64,000 nt of DNA from Alloalcanivorax dieselolei B5 (lineage in GTDB: Bacteria > Pseudomonadota > Gammaproteobacteria > Pseudomonadales > Alcanivoracaceae): assembly GCF_000300005.1 (NCBI RefSeq), contig NC_018691.1:124001-188000 (forward strand), written 5' to 3'. The notes under the pieces are model-generated. The model ran no database searches, was not told where the DNA came from, and saw nothing but the letters and a program-made list of their open reading frames with translations. How positions within the stretch are numbered: the first letter of the stretch is position 1; the number at the start of each line of letters is the position of its first letter. Positions 46,388-54,622 of this stretch are shown in pieces. The position numbers and the translations under genes are program-made.

Positions 46388-47809
46388 TCAAGGGCAGGCG
46401 GGCAGGCCCGGACGATCCTCACTGGTGAACTGACAACCGTAGTTGGGATCGGCCACCGCTGCCGGGTCGAGAATCTCATCCCCCGCCGGTTTCACCGAGT
46501 TCTGCTCCCAGTTGATCATATCGGCGAAGGCCGTTTCCTGCTCCTCCTGGGTGAAATCACAGTGCCCGGGAGAGCGCAGCGCCCGCTGCACCAGCCAGGT
46601 GTCGCTGCCGTTGGCCGCGGCACGTTCGCGGTAGACCTGCGCGTGCCGGAACGGCACATACAGATCCCCCAGCCCTTGCAGACTGACCACCGGGATGGTG
46701 AATTCGCCGTTGACCACCGGAATCCAGCGCAGACCATCGCTGCGCGGGCCGTTGGCGGCCGGATTCTCCTCCACCCTCAGGATGGTGTCGTTGAAGGCCT
46801 GTTCCTCGGCGGTGAGGGCAGGATCGTTATCGAACTGATAGGTGACGCCGGCGTTGCCGGTGAGGTTGTCGGCGAGGATGCCGTTGACGGTACCGTCGCG
46901 CCCGCCGGTGCCCATCACCACACCCCAGTAGTAGGTACGAAAGCCGATATCCGCGATGGGCCGTTCGCCGCCGGACAGATTGCGGGAGATCGCCATCATC
47001 TTCTCGCCCTCCGCCGTGGGTGTGCCCAGTGCGCTGGGGGTGGGGACCTCGTCCCACAATACCGCGTTGATGGCGTCGGTATCGAAGTTGGTGGCCGGCA
47101 TACTTTCCAGCGGCGGCACGCTGTTGTCCGCGCTGTGCGCCAGATGCTGGGCGGCCATGGTGAACCAGGCCAGATAGTTGAACTCGAGCGTGTCCGCCAC
47201 CACACCGCACATGGGCACGGCGCCGTCGTAGTGCACGACGTTGTTGGCGGTGTTGTAGGTTTCCTGCTCGATGGCGGCGGCGGTGACGTGGCCGCCCATG
47301 GAATGGCCGGTGATATAGATCCTGGACGGTTCGGCCAGTTCCTCGCCGTTTTCAGCGGCGATTTCGTTGAACGCCAACGCCAGTTCGTTGGTGTCCTCCA
47401 CGCCGGTCCGTACGTCATAGTAGTTGGTGGAGTAGCTTGATGCCGCCCAGGCGTAGCCGTTGTCCAGGAACCAGGCCCGCAGGCTCGGGCTGGAAACGGT
47501 CAGGGCCTGGCCCTCGCCGCGATAACCGTGGGCGTACATCACCAGTTTGCCGTTCCAGTTTTCCGGCACTTCCATCCGATAACCGGCGCCGCTGGGCCGC
47601 ACGCCCCACCAGCGGCTGGCATTTTCGTGCCCCTCCAGGGCCTCGAACGGCAGGCTGGCTTCATCCGCCGTGAAAGTGCGCTGATCCTGGACGTGGCTGG
47701 GGTCGCTCGGTGCCGGATCCCGGTCGCTGTCACTGCCGCAGGCGGCGATGCTGGCGGCGAGCAAGCCTATGGCCAGGGGTTTAAAAGATATAACGGAATG
47801 CGAGTCCAT
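46388..47809 (-). CDS. Secreted lipoprotein alpha/beta hydrolase
   Basis: The 473-residue protein has a lipobox-like signal (AASIAAC, Cys24) and an alpha/beta-hydrolase core: LVMYAHGYRGEGQAL, then the GHSMGG elbow (Ser170). A later QGLGDLYVPFRHAQVY stretch holds a likely acid Asp and ALRSPGHCDF a likely catalytic His. The family is not recognised by name; general shape is near to secreted esterases/tannase-like enzymes. Its own promoter may lie in the AT-rich 47810-47930 stretch. Confidence 0.8.
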   Translation of the reverse strand: MDSHSVISFKPLAIGLLAASIAACGSDSDRDPAPSDPSHVQDQRTFTADEASLPFEALEGHENASRWWGVRPSGAGYRMEVPENWNGKLVMYAHGYRGEGQALTVSSPSLRAWFLDNGYAWAASSYSTNYYDVRTGVEDTNELALAFNEIAAENGEELAEPSRIYITGHSMGGHVTAAAIEQETYNTANNVVHYDGAVPMCGVVADTLEFNYLAWFTMAAQHLAHSADNSVPPLESMPATNFDTDAINAVLWDEVPTPSALGTPTAEGEKMMAISRNLSGGERPIADIGFRTYYWGVVMGTGGRDGTVNGILADNLTGNAGVTYQFDNDPALTAEEQAFNDTILRVEENPAANGPRSDGLRWIPVVNGEFTIPVVSLQGLGDLYVPFRHAQVYRERAAANGSDTWLVQRALRSPGHCDFTQEEQETAFADMINWEQNSVKPAGDEILDPAAVADPNYGCQFTSEDRPGLPACP

Positions 47810-48047
47810 CTGGTGTCTCCCTGTCTTTATTGGTGTTATATAAATAATTTTTTATGGTGTTTCGCTGTGCGGAATAGTCTTTCTATAAAACGAAACGCAC
47901 TCAATATGAGAGGCGGTCACGGTGACGTCAACCTGTGAAAGGGAGGAGGTGGGATCTGCATCGCAAAGCGTCGCCGAATCACAAGCGGCGGGTCGGGATC
48001 GACGTGAAGGGGGCGGCTGAGCACCCCCTCCGCGAACCGGCTTTAAG

Positions 48048-49826
48048 TTAGAAATCCACGCGTTGCATCGCCAGATCGGTGATCTGAACGGTGCCGGCGG
48101 CGGTTTGGTCGAACACCAGCTCCACCGCGTTGAGGTTGGTGAAGTCCACGCCCTCGAAGGCCGTCAACGGGATATCGACGGCGTTCAGGGTGGTTTTTTG
48201 CGAGCCGTGATTGGCATCGTCATAGAAGGTGTGACCCGGCGGATAGAACAGCCCGTCGCTGTAATCGCTGGCGACCACGGCGGCGCGGTTGCCGTCCATG
48301 TCCTCAAGCACCACCTGGAAGTCCTGACCGTCCGTATTGTCAGTGTCGCCGTGGGAAATGCCCACGCGTACCGATAACACCTGATAGTCCGTGGCGTCGG
48401 TACCCAGCAGCTCCGAGCGGTAGGTGGCGGCGGTGTCCCAGACCATGAACAGTTGCTCGGCGATATTGAAGGTCGGCGTGGCCACGTCACAGCCCTCGCC
48501 GGGGCGGCCGTTGGTCTGGCAGATGCCGAATCTGGAGAAGCCGTCGAACAAAACCGCGCCCCCGAGATTGTTGGTGGTCAGGCTGGCGGGATCCAGGGTG
48601 TCGTCGATGATCAGTCGTTGCCCGGCGGGGGCGTGGACGCTGAGCAGGAAGCGGTCGTCGCAGGAAGTCTCGCCGGCCGGGCAGAGCGTTTCCGGCACCG
48701 GCGTCTGGCCATTCCAGTAGGCGCCGAACGCCTCCTCGCCGCCGATGAAGTAGCGGAAGAAGGAGGCGATGAAAAACAGCCCGTGGGCTTGCTGCATCTC
48801 CGGCGTGTCGCGGCCGTTGTCGGCGGCGTTCTCGCCACACCAGGGATCATCGCCGTCACCGTCCAGGATGGTCCAGTCATCCGGGCGGGTATCGGTGGTC
48901 CAGACGGTATTGTAATAGTTGTGGTTGGCGCCCATCGGAATCAGTTGGAATTTGGCGTAGGGGTCGTTGTCCACGGCGTAGCGGCTGGTGTCGTAGGCGA
49001 AGTTGCCCATCAGATCTTCCACGTCGCCGTCGCAATACCCGGCCAGGGACAGGAAGGTCACGTTGCTGACGGTCTGAGTGTTGTAATCGGTGGGGGCCAG
49101 GGCGAACACCGCCGTGATGTTGTGAGGCTCGGGTTGAGCGCGGTTGTACAGCACGGTCTGATTGACCCCCTCGCCGCCACGGGAGTGCCCCATGATGCCG
49201 ATCCGGCTCATGTCCAGCTTGCCCGTCAGGTTGTCCAGGCCGTTACCGCCGGACTGATTGATGGTGCGAAACTCATCCAGATGGCGGACCACCAGCATGG
49301 CTCGCGCCAGGGCACCGGTGTCGCCGTTGCTTGGGCTGCTGTCATGGTCGTTAATGTCATTGGCGTCCACGGAAATGACCGCGTAGCCGTGGCTGGCCAG
49401 ATTTTCGGAGATGTACTGGTAACCACGATAGCTGGGAATCGGGTTATCGCAGTCGTCATCGTCGATGCCGCGGCCGTCGTAACAGGTGCCATGGCGGCCA
49501 TGCAGGAACAGCACCACCGGGAACGGGCCGGCTTCGTCCTCGGGGTACTGAATATAACCGTGAATATCGGTTTCGTAGCTGTCGCCATTCTTGTTGTCCA
49601 CGACGGTCATGCGGCCGAACTGGTATTCATTCTCCGACACGCCATGGGCGCCGGTGGCGGCGGCATCGGCGGCCACCGTGTTGGTGATCGGATCCGGTTC
49701 GGTGTTGGCTACCGGAGGTGGGTTGTCGGAGGAGCTGTCGCCACCACAACCACTAAGAATCAAAGAGATGAAAAGATAAAGTGCTCCCGCACCCTTGGAT
49801 GACAAGGGCGACATGCTGATGCTCAT
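48048..49826 (-). CDS. Secreted lipoprotein alpha/beta hydrolase, PET-hydrolase/PAF-AH-like
   Basis: The 592-residue protein has a lipobox (LILSGC, Cys27). The core shows VVLFLHGRHGTCYDGRG, then the GHSRGG elbow (Ser215) and an LIPMGANHNYYNT segment with the probable His. The N-terminal half looks like the platelet-activating-factor-acetylhydrolase/poly-ester hydrolase superfamily; the C-terminal 200 residues form an extra beta-rich domain (LLSVHAPAGQRLIIDDTLD onward) of unknown role. Together with the two neighbours it forms a cluster of envelope-exposed esterases. Confidence 0.8.
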   Translation of the reverse strand: MSISMSPLSSKGAGALYLFISLILSGCGGDSSSDNPPPVANTEPDPITNTVAADAAATGAHGVSENEYQFGRMTVVDNKNGDSYETDIHGYIQYPEDEAGPFPVVLFLHGRHGTCYDGRGIDDDDCDNPIPSYRGYQYISENLASHGYAVISVDANDINDHDSSPSNGDTGALARAMLVVRHLDEFRTINQSGGNGLDNLTGKLDMSRIGIMGHSRGGEGVNQTVLYNRAQPEPHNITAVFALAPTDYNTQTVSNVTFLSLAGYCDGDVEDLMGNFAYDTSRYAVDNDPYAKFQLIPMGANHNYYNTVWTTDTRPDDWTILDGDGDDPWCGENAADNGRDTPEMQQAHGLFFIASFFRYFIGGEEAFGAYWNGQTPVPETLCPAGETSCDDRFLLSVHAPAGQRLIIDDTLDPASLTTNNLGGAVLFDGFSRFGICQTNGRPGEGCDVATPTFNIAEQLFMVWDTAATYRSELLGTDATDYQVLSVRVGISHGDTDNTDGQDFQVVLEDMDGNRAAVVASDYSDGLFYPPGHTFYDDANHGSQKTTLNAVDIPLTAFEGVDFTNLNAVELVFDQTAAGTVQITDLAMQRVDF

Positions 49827-50061
49827 GCTGTTTTTCCCCTTTAACTGATAACGGCAAGCGTCCCAGGAGGACCAGACGAATAAGGCAATAGAGATGCCAT
49901 TTTCTGGACAGCGTCAGGGAGAACAAACTGAGGAGTAGGTAAGATTTTGTTTTAAAAGTGGATTCCGGTTTCGAAAAAACCGCAGGTGCCGTTTATCAAC
50001 GAGATGGGAGCGGGCGGGGGAAAACTAATCACGGTACAAGCCGGTGCGGCGGAACTGGAAA

Positions 50062-50083
50062 GGGGCATCCGGTAAGATGCCCC
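50062..50083 (-). terminator. Hairpin terminator after ridA
   Basis: GGGGCATC-CGGTAA-GATGCCCC is a perfect 8-bp stem 39-60 nt downstream of the ridA stop, followed on the minus strand by TTTCC. It is a plausible intrinsic terminator with a short T-tract. Confidence 0.7.
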
Positions 50084-50121
50084 TGATTAAAAGCGGTGCG
50101 GGAATGTTGCCTCTAAATCGA

Positions 50122-50508
50122 TCAGGCGATATCCATGATGCCGTCCATTTCCACCCCGGCACCTTTCGGCAGGGCGGCCACGCCGATGGCGGCGCGGGCG
50201 GGGTAGGGCTGCTGGAAGTAACTGGCCATGACCTCATTGACCAAAGCGAAATGGCTGAGGTCGGTAAGGAAGATATTGAGTTTGACGATGTCCTGCAGGC
50301 CGCCGCCAGCGGCTTCGCAGACCGCCGCCAGATTGTCGAACACACGGCGGATCTGGGCTTCCATGTCGCCTTCCACCAACGTCATGGTGGTGGGGTCCAG
50401 CGGAATCTGGCCGGACAGGTACACCGTGGAACCGGCCTTGATGGCCTGGGAATAGGTGCCGATGGCCGCCGGCGCCCGGTCGGTATTGATTACGGAACGA
50501 TTGGACAT
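50122..50508 (-). CDS. ridA: Reactive intermediate/imine deaminase RidA
   Basis: This 128-residue trimeric enzyme hydrolyses 2-aminoacrylate and related imines. It has [34 protein letters not shown] and [22 protein letters not shown]. Arg105, the substrate-carboxylate ligand in this family, is conserved. In Pseudomonas-type genomes ridA directly follows spoT; here a foreign-looking block (50682-54541) lies between them. The C-terminus (MDGIMDIA) is slightly variant. Confidence 0.95.
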   Translation of the reverse strand: MSNRSVINTDRAPAAIGTYSQAIKAGSTVYLSGQIPLDPTTMTLVEGDMEAQIRRVFDNLAAVCEAAGGGLQDIVKLNIFLTDLSHFALVNEVMASYFQQPYPARAAIGVAALPKGAGVEMDGIMDIA

Positions 50509-50681
50509 GGTAGTTCAGTACTTGAGTGTGAATGACGGCGCCCCCGATTGCCCGGTGACGCGCAGGAAGAAGCTATGCTGGCACGGGGGGCCAGGGTACG
50601 CAATAGACCGTGGCGTCCCCATCGGGGGTGCGGATCCATTATAATGTGTCTCTTATCGCCGCAATTCCGGTTCGCTACCCC

Positions 50682-51134
50682 ATGTCGCCTTGTCCCTGCC
50701 AATCCGGCCTCGAGTACTCGCGCTGCTGCCAGCCTTTCCACCAGGGCGAGCCGGCACCGACGCCGGAAGCCTTGATGCGCTCCCGCTACAGCGCTTTCGT
50801 CCTCAATGACACCGCCTACGCAAAGGCGTCCTGGCATCCGGCTACCCGGCCGGCGTCGTTGACGCTGGACGACGGTGAGCAGTGGTGCGCTCTGAGGGTG
50901 TTGGGCAGTGGCGTACAGGGTGATCAGGGCTGGGTGCACTTTCATGCGGTGGCAAGAGAGGCGGATGGTTTCGTGGTACTGGAGGAGCGCTCCCGGTTTG
51001 TGGCCGAGTCGGGTCGTTGGTTCTATCTGAACGGGGAACATGAGATACGGCCCCTGAAACCCGGCCGCAATGACCCTTGCCCATGCGGCAGCGGCAAGAA
51101 GTTCAAGAAGTGTTGCGCCGTTCGTAACGTTTGA
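50682..51134 (+). CDS. YchJ-like SEC-C motif protein
   Basis: Starting at the ATG at 50682, the 150-residue protein has [13 protein letters not shown] near the N-terminus and the C-terminal SEC-C zinc motif [17 protein letters not shown] middle domain (about 25-110) carries [10 protein letters not shown], the UPF0225/YchJ signature. Function of YchJ is unknown. It is the only plus-strand gene inside the aau-ridA interval. Confidence 0.9.
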   Translation: MSPCPCQSGLEYSRCCQPFHQGEPAPTPEALMRSRYSAFVLNDTAYAKASWHPATRPASLTLDDGEQWCALRVLGSGVQGDQGWVHFHAVAREADGFVVLEERSRFVAESGRWFYLNGEHEIRPLKPGRNDPCPCGSGKKFKKCCAVRNV

Positions 51135-51232
51135 GCCATGGCGTTGCCTCCGGTCCGGCAAAGGCCCGAATGCCCGCACGGCGAAGGCCACGCAATTCGA
51201 TGATGGCGGTGAAAAAATTCTGACGGGGGAAA

Positions 51233-51673
51233 TCAGGGCCAGGGGTAGGTGGCTACGGGCAGCCCCCGCTCACGTAATGCCTTGACCACCTCGCGCCGGT
51301 ACCCGACAACGTCCTCCAGGACATCGGCGCGGAGTGTGCGCACTTCTTGTTCGCTGAGCAGGCCGCTGGCTTCGATGTGCTCCGGCTGGCCCCAGGTGGT
51401 GAGAACGTAGTTCATCACCTCGGTGAGGCGCCGGTCGCTGAGTCCGGAGCCGATCACGCCGGGCACCTGAAGAATGTAGTGGCGCCCCTCCGGCGTCATC
51501 AGGAAGGAGGAGACATAGCCGCGAAAATCAGGAATACCGCCCACCTCGGTGCCGGCACCGTCGGGGCGATGGCAGCCGCTGCAATGCAGCAGAAAGTCGT
51601 TACGCGGGTCGGCCTGGGCCGGTGGGATGATCAGCCCGCCCAGTGCCATCAGCATAGTAAAGATGATGCGCAT
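51233..51673 (-). CDS. Small mono-haem c-type cytochrome, aau-associated
   Basis: This 146-residue periplasmic protein has a signal peptide (1-22, PAQA) and one CSGCH haem-binding motif just after it (residues 31-35). A likely axial Met lies in the SFLMTPEGRHYIL region. It is the last gene of the aromatic-amine-dehydrogenase set, 9 bp after aauA. It could accept electrons from the dehydrogenase or be the haem protein needed for cofactor maturation; which of the two is not known. Confidence 0.82.
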   Translation of the reverse strand: MRIIFTMLMALGGLIIPPAQADPRNDFLLHCSGCHRPDGAGTEVGGIPDFRGYVSSFLMTPEGRHYILQVPGVIGSGLSDRRLTEVMNYVLTTWGQPEHIEASGLLSEQEVRTLRADVLEDVVGYRREVVKALRERGLPVATYPWP

Positions 51674-51682
51674 GCGCCGGTG

Positions 51683-52234
51683 TCAGCCCTGATCGTCCAA
51701 TACCCCAACCAGCATGGCCACGGTGCAGTGATACCCTTGAGAGGTGTTGGCCATGCACCAGTTGATGTCATTGTGCACACCCATCTGATAGCCGGGACGT
51801 TCCCGCTCACTGGTCACGCAGAAGGTGCCGTTGCACTCGGCCCGCCCGCAGCAGTCGTTATAGGAGACCAGGTAATCGCGGCCGTCATTGGGGTTGTGGC
51901 AGGTGCCGACCCAGGCCACCTTGGACGCTTCGGAGCCCGGCGGACAACTGGTCAGAGAGCCGCCGCAGTCGTTGCAGAGATTGCCGTCGAGGGCGCAATA
52001 GCGCCAGTACTCGCATTCGTTGGGGTCGTCGTCCTGGCCGTCGAGGATGGCATCGGCCCAGGCCCGGTTGCTTTGATTGTAGGGTAGTACCGGCAACAGT
52101 GAGCCGCCGACGAAGGCCATGCCCATTTTACTGATGAAGCTCCGTCGACTGACCCGTTGGGCCACGCGCCGGCTGAACGATTCCGCGCCGCCATCCATTT
52201 TCCCTAACAGCAAATCGAATAACGCTTTCATCAC
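51683..52234 (-). CDS. aauA: Aromatic amine dehydrogenase light (TTQ) chain
   Basis: The 183-residue protein has a Tat signal (SRRSFISKMGMAFVGGSLLP) and a Cys-rich mature part with the amine-dehydrogenase beta-chain pattern CEYWRYCALDGNLC, CPPG, HNPNDGRDYLVSYNDCCG. The two Trp that form tryptophan tryptophylquinone are W108 and W159, and the catalytic Asp is D127. The segment ERERPGY...HNDINWCMAN is of the aromatic (AADH) rather than methylamine type. Substrates would be tyramine, phenylethylamine or tryptamine. It lies between aauD and a cytochrome gene. Confidence 0.92.
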   Translation of the reverse strand: MMKALFDLLLGKMDGGAESFSRRVAQRVSRRSFISKMGMAFVGGSLLPVLPYNQSNRAWADAILDGQDDDPNECEYWRYCALDGNLCNDCGGSLTSCPPGSEASKVAWVGTCHNPNDGRDYLVSYNDCCGRAECNGTFCVTSERERPGYQMGVHNDINWCMANTSQGYHCTVAMLVGVLDDQG

Positions 52235-52264
52235 ACTGTCTCCTTTACGCGATCTTCGAGCCGC

Positions 52265-52855
52265 TCACGGCTGCGTCTTTTCCAGGTAGCCCTGGATCGA
52301 TTCCACGTCCATGTCGTGGGCATTGAACAGACTTTCCAGCTGCTCGCGGTTATTCACCAGCCCTTTGGCGCTGACCACGCCGGTGCGGCCGATCACCACC
52401 GCGAACGGGAGCCGGGAGACTCGATAAGCCAAACCCAGTTCGGTGGAAAGCACGTAGTCGAATTCTCCCAGGGCCGCGGTATGAATGAAGCGCTGGTGGC
52501 GCTCCGGCTCGCCGTCACTGGCCAGGGTGATGTCGAGCCAGCGTCTCTCGCTGTCCTTGATGGACTTGAGTACCGGCAGCAGCTTCTTGCAGATCGGGCA
52601 CGTCGGTGAGAGGAAAAACAGAAGCTGCGCTTTTTCCCGGTGCTGTCCCACTTCCACCGCGCCGCCGGTGAGACTGGTCAGCGAGAAGGCGGGTGAGGTA
52701 TCACCAACCTTGGGCCCGGAATCGTTCATCAGCGCCCCCATCGGCGCGATACGTTCGAACAAGATGCCGGTCTGTCTGGCCAGTGCCAGGAACGCCACCC
52801 CCAGTGTCAGAACGGCTAGCGTTAGAAAGGCCAGTAAGAAGTAGATCAGCGTCAT
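52265..52855 (-). CDS. aauD: Amine dehydrogenase accessory protein MauD/AauD
   Basis: The 196-residue protein has one N-terminal transmembrane helix (about 3-27) and a periplasmic thioredoxin-like domain with the CPIC active site (SPTCPICKKLLPVL). MauD-type proteins are required for disulfide formation in the six-disulfide beta chain. It follows aauE by 10 bp and precedes aauA, the standard mau/aau order (B-E-D-A). Confidence 0.93.
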   Translation of the reverse strand: MTLIYFLLAFLTLAVLTLGVAFLALARQTGILFERIAPMGALMNDSGPKVGDTSPAFSLTSLTGGAVEVGQHREKAQLLFFLSPTCPICKKLLPVLKSIKDSERRWLDITLASDGEPERHQRFIHTAALGEFDYVLSTELGLAYRVSRLPFAVVIGRTGVVSAKGLVNNREQLESLFNAHDMDVESIQGYLEKTQP

Positions 52856-52865
52856 GATCAGACCC

Positions 52866-53399
52866 TCATGAAAGCCGGGAAGGCGGTGGAATCCGCAGAC
52901 GATTGCTGTTGATTTGCTCCAACAACACGAACAGCAACAGGGTCACCAGCGCGGCGGGAAATACCACCGCCGCCTGGTCCAGCCCACTGAGTGGTTGCAG
53001 CCAGGCGACGGCGGTCAGGGCGGCGATCACCAGGATCGCGTTGCGTAGTACCAGCGAGTGGTGCAGCGGTTGTGGGATGCCCCCGCAGCCGCATTCCACA
53101 CGAGTGCGGCCGCGCAGCAGATTGACTCCCATGGCTGCGGCATAAAGCGACAGCAGGGCAGCGGCCAGATAGAGAGCAAAGGCACGGCTGGGATTGAACA
53201 GCAGGCCGATCACTATCAGAGCTTCCAGCACCAGTAACAGCACGGAAGCCGGTGTCACCAGGGTGTGCGGCAGAAGCCGGTAGTCGGCGACAAAGCCCTG
53301 GAATTCCGTAAAGTCGGACACCTTGTGCAACAGCGCGCGCAGGAAGATGAACAACATAAACAAGGATAAAGTATTGGTAAGTAGTGCCGCCATGATCAC
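52866..53399 (-). CDS. aauE: Amine dehydrogenase accessory membrane protein MauE/AauE
   Basis: The 177-residue protein has about four transmembrane helices and the DoxX/MauE pattern (LRALLHKVSDFTEFQGFVADYRLLP near the N-terminus, then a VECGCGGIPQPLHHSLVLRN loop with a Cys pair). MauE is needed for processing or transport of the beta subunit, probably as the redox partner of MauD. Its ATG overlaps the aauB stop (ATGA). Confidence 0.92.
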   Translation of the reverse strand: MIMAALLTNTLSLFMLFIFLRALLHKVSDFTEFQGFVADYRLLPHTLVTPASVLLLVLEALIVIGLLFNPSRAFALYLAAALLSLYAAAMGVNLLRGRTRVECGCGGIPQPLHHSLVLRNAILVIAALTAVAWLQPLSGLDQAAVVFPAALVTLLLFVLLEQINSNRLRIPPPSRLS

Positions 53400-54541
53400 T
53401 CTCCCACGGTCAGCAGGGACGATGCCCAGCCGGATTTGTCGTCGCTGCCCGCCGCCTTGAACACAAACTTGGTGTTGTCCAGCAAAGCGAAACGCTCGAT
53501 GGTTTCGTCTTCATCGGTGGTGCCGAACAGCACGGGTTCCTGACCTTGGCTGACGGCCAGGGCGATCAATCCTTCGGCGTGGCTGCGGCCGATCACCTTT
53601 GCGCTTTTCATGTCCACGCTCCAGATTTCCTCCGAAGGATCCTTATGGCTGCCCTCGTAAGCGTCCGGGTGCATCAGCACGAACATCATGTTGGTGGCGG
53701 GGCTATAGGCCATCACCACATAACCGCCCGGTGCCCAATCACCGTTCACACCCTTGGTCAATGGCACGGTGCCCAGCAGCTTGGCGGTGGCGTCACCGTC
53801 ATCGACCAGATAGAGCGTGCCGTTAAAGGAGAGGAACACCAGCCGGCCATCAGCGGTGCGTTGGGCCTGAACGTACAAAGGGTCCTGCTCGGGGCTGAAT
53901 AACGATATCGACGTGGTGTCATACTGGTCGCCGTTGACGCTGTAGGTTTTCAGATCACCGGCGCCGCACAGGGTGGAGAAACGATTGTCCCGTGGTGCGG
54001 GAAAGACGCCGTAGCAGCCTGGAGTGGGCACCTCGAGCACGGCTTCTCCAGCTTGCAGATCCACCACGGTGACCGAGGTGGCCGGAGTCGCGTTCTGCAC
54101 ATAGAGGTAGCGTCCGTCGGCGCTCTGTTCCAGCAGCTGGGCCATGCCAATGGCCTTGACCGCCTTATTGGGAATGACGATCTCGCGCTTGAGACTGAGG
54201 GTGGCGATATCGTATTCCTCGATCACGCTTTCCACCGGGCCACGGGTCAGCCGTTTCATGTAATCGGAGAGCGTGTACAGCGTTTTTTGGTCGCGGCCAA
54301 GCAGGATCTGGCTGGTCAGCCCCACCGACACCGACCCTTTATAACTCAGGTCCTGTTGCCCATAGACATGAATTTTACTGGCGCCGGCCCATTCCGCTTG
54401 ATTCACCAGCACGTTGGAGCCGGGGTCGATGGCCGGCTTTACCGAGATGGTTTCTGGTTTGAAGGCCTGGGCGGAGGCGCACAGGAACAGGCCGAACACG
54501 GTGAAGAGAGTGGCCGTCTTTGGCCATTGTGCTGCAATCAT
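53396..54541 (-). CDS. aauB: Aromatic amine dehydrogenase heavy chain
   Basis: Starting at the ATG at 54541 (GGAAGGG ribosome-binding site 7 nt upstream; an ATG at 54568 is less likely), this 381-residue protein has a signal peptide (about 1-26, SAQA). A seven-bladed beta-propeller of the MADH heavy-chain type follows: HVYGQQDLS, TLYTLSDYMKRLTRGPVE, GYFPAPRDN-like VFPAPRDNRFSTLCGAGDL and PDAYEGSHKDPSEEIWSVD are visible. The chain forms an alpha2beta2 complex with AauA. It opens the aau operon directly downstream of spoT. Confidence 0.9.
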   Translation of the reverse strand: MIAAQWPKTATLFTVFGLFLCASAQAFKPETISVKPAIDPGSNVLVNQAEWAGASKIHVYGQQDLSYKGSVSVGLTSQILLGRDQKTLYTLSDYMKRLTRGPVESVIEEYDIATLSLKREIVIPNKAVKAIGMAQLLEQSADGRYLYVQNATPATSVTVVDLQAGEAVLEVPTPGCYGVFPAPRDNRFSTLCGAGDLKTYSVNGDQYDTTSISLFSPEQDPLYVQAQRTADGRLVFLSFNGTLYLVDDGDATAKLLGTVPLTKGVNGDWAPGGYVVMAYSPATNMMFVLMHPDAYEGSHKDPSEEIWSVDMKSAKVIGRSHAEGLIALAVSQGQEPVLFGTTDEDETIERFALLDNTKFVFKAAGSDDKSGWASSLLTVGE

Positions 54542-54591
54542 GGGGAAGCCCTTCCATTCCATCTGCATGGGAAGGGTTAAGCAAAAAATAT

Positions 54592-54604
54592 ACCCAAACT
54601 GGGT
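54592..54604 (-). promoter_or_regulatory. Dyad upstream of aauB
   Basis: ACCCA-AAC-TGGGT sits 51 bp upstream of the aauB start next to an A/T-rich tract (AAAAAATATA). It lies within the 80-bp gap after spoT, where a new promoter for the aau genes would have to be. It is short, so regulatory use is tentative. Confidence 0.4.
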
Positions 54605-54622
54605 CGAGGTTGTCGTCGGGGC

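Noticed and set aside
48453-49802. A 449-codon plus-strand frame opposite the third lipoprotein hydrolase
   Set aside because: Val/Gly-rich shadow of the minus-strand gene, which has lipobox, catalytic elbow and hydrolase core.
52265-54541. Methylamine dehydrogenase (mau) identity for the amine dehydrogenase set
   Set aside because: The light chain carries the ERERPGY and HNDINWCMAN segments that I associate with aromatic amine dehydrogenase; the generic mau gene order is shared by both types.
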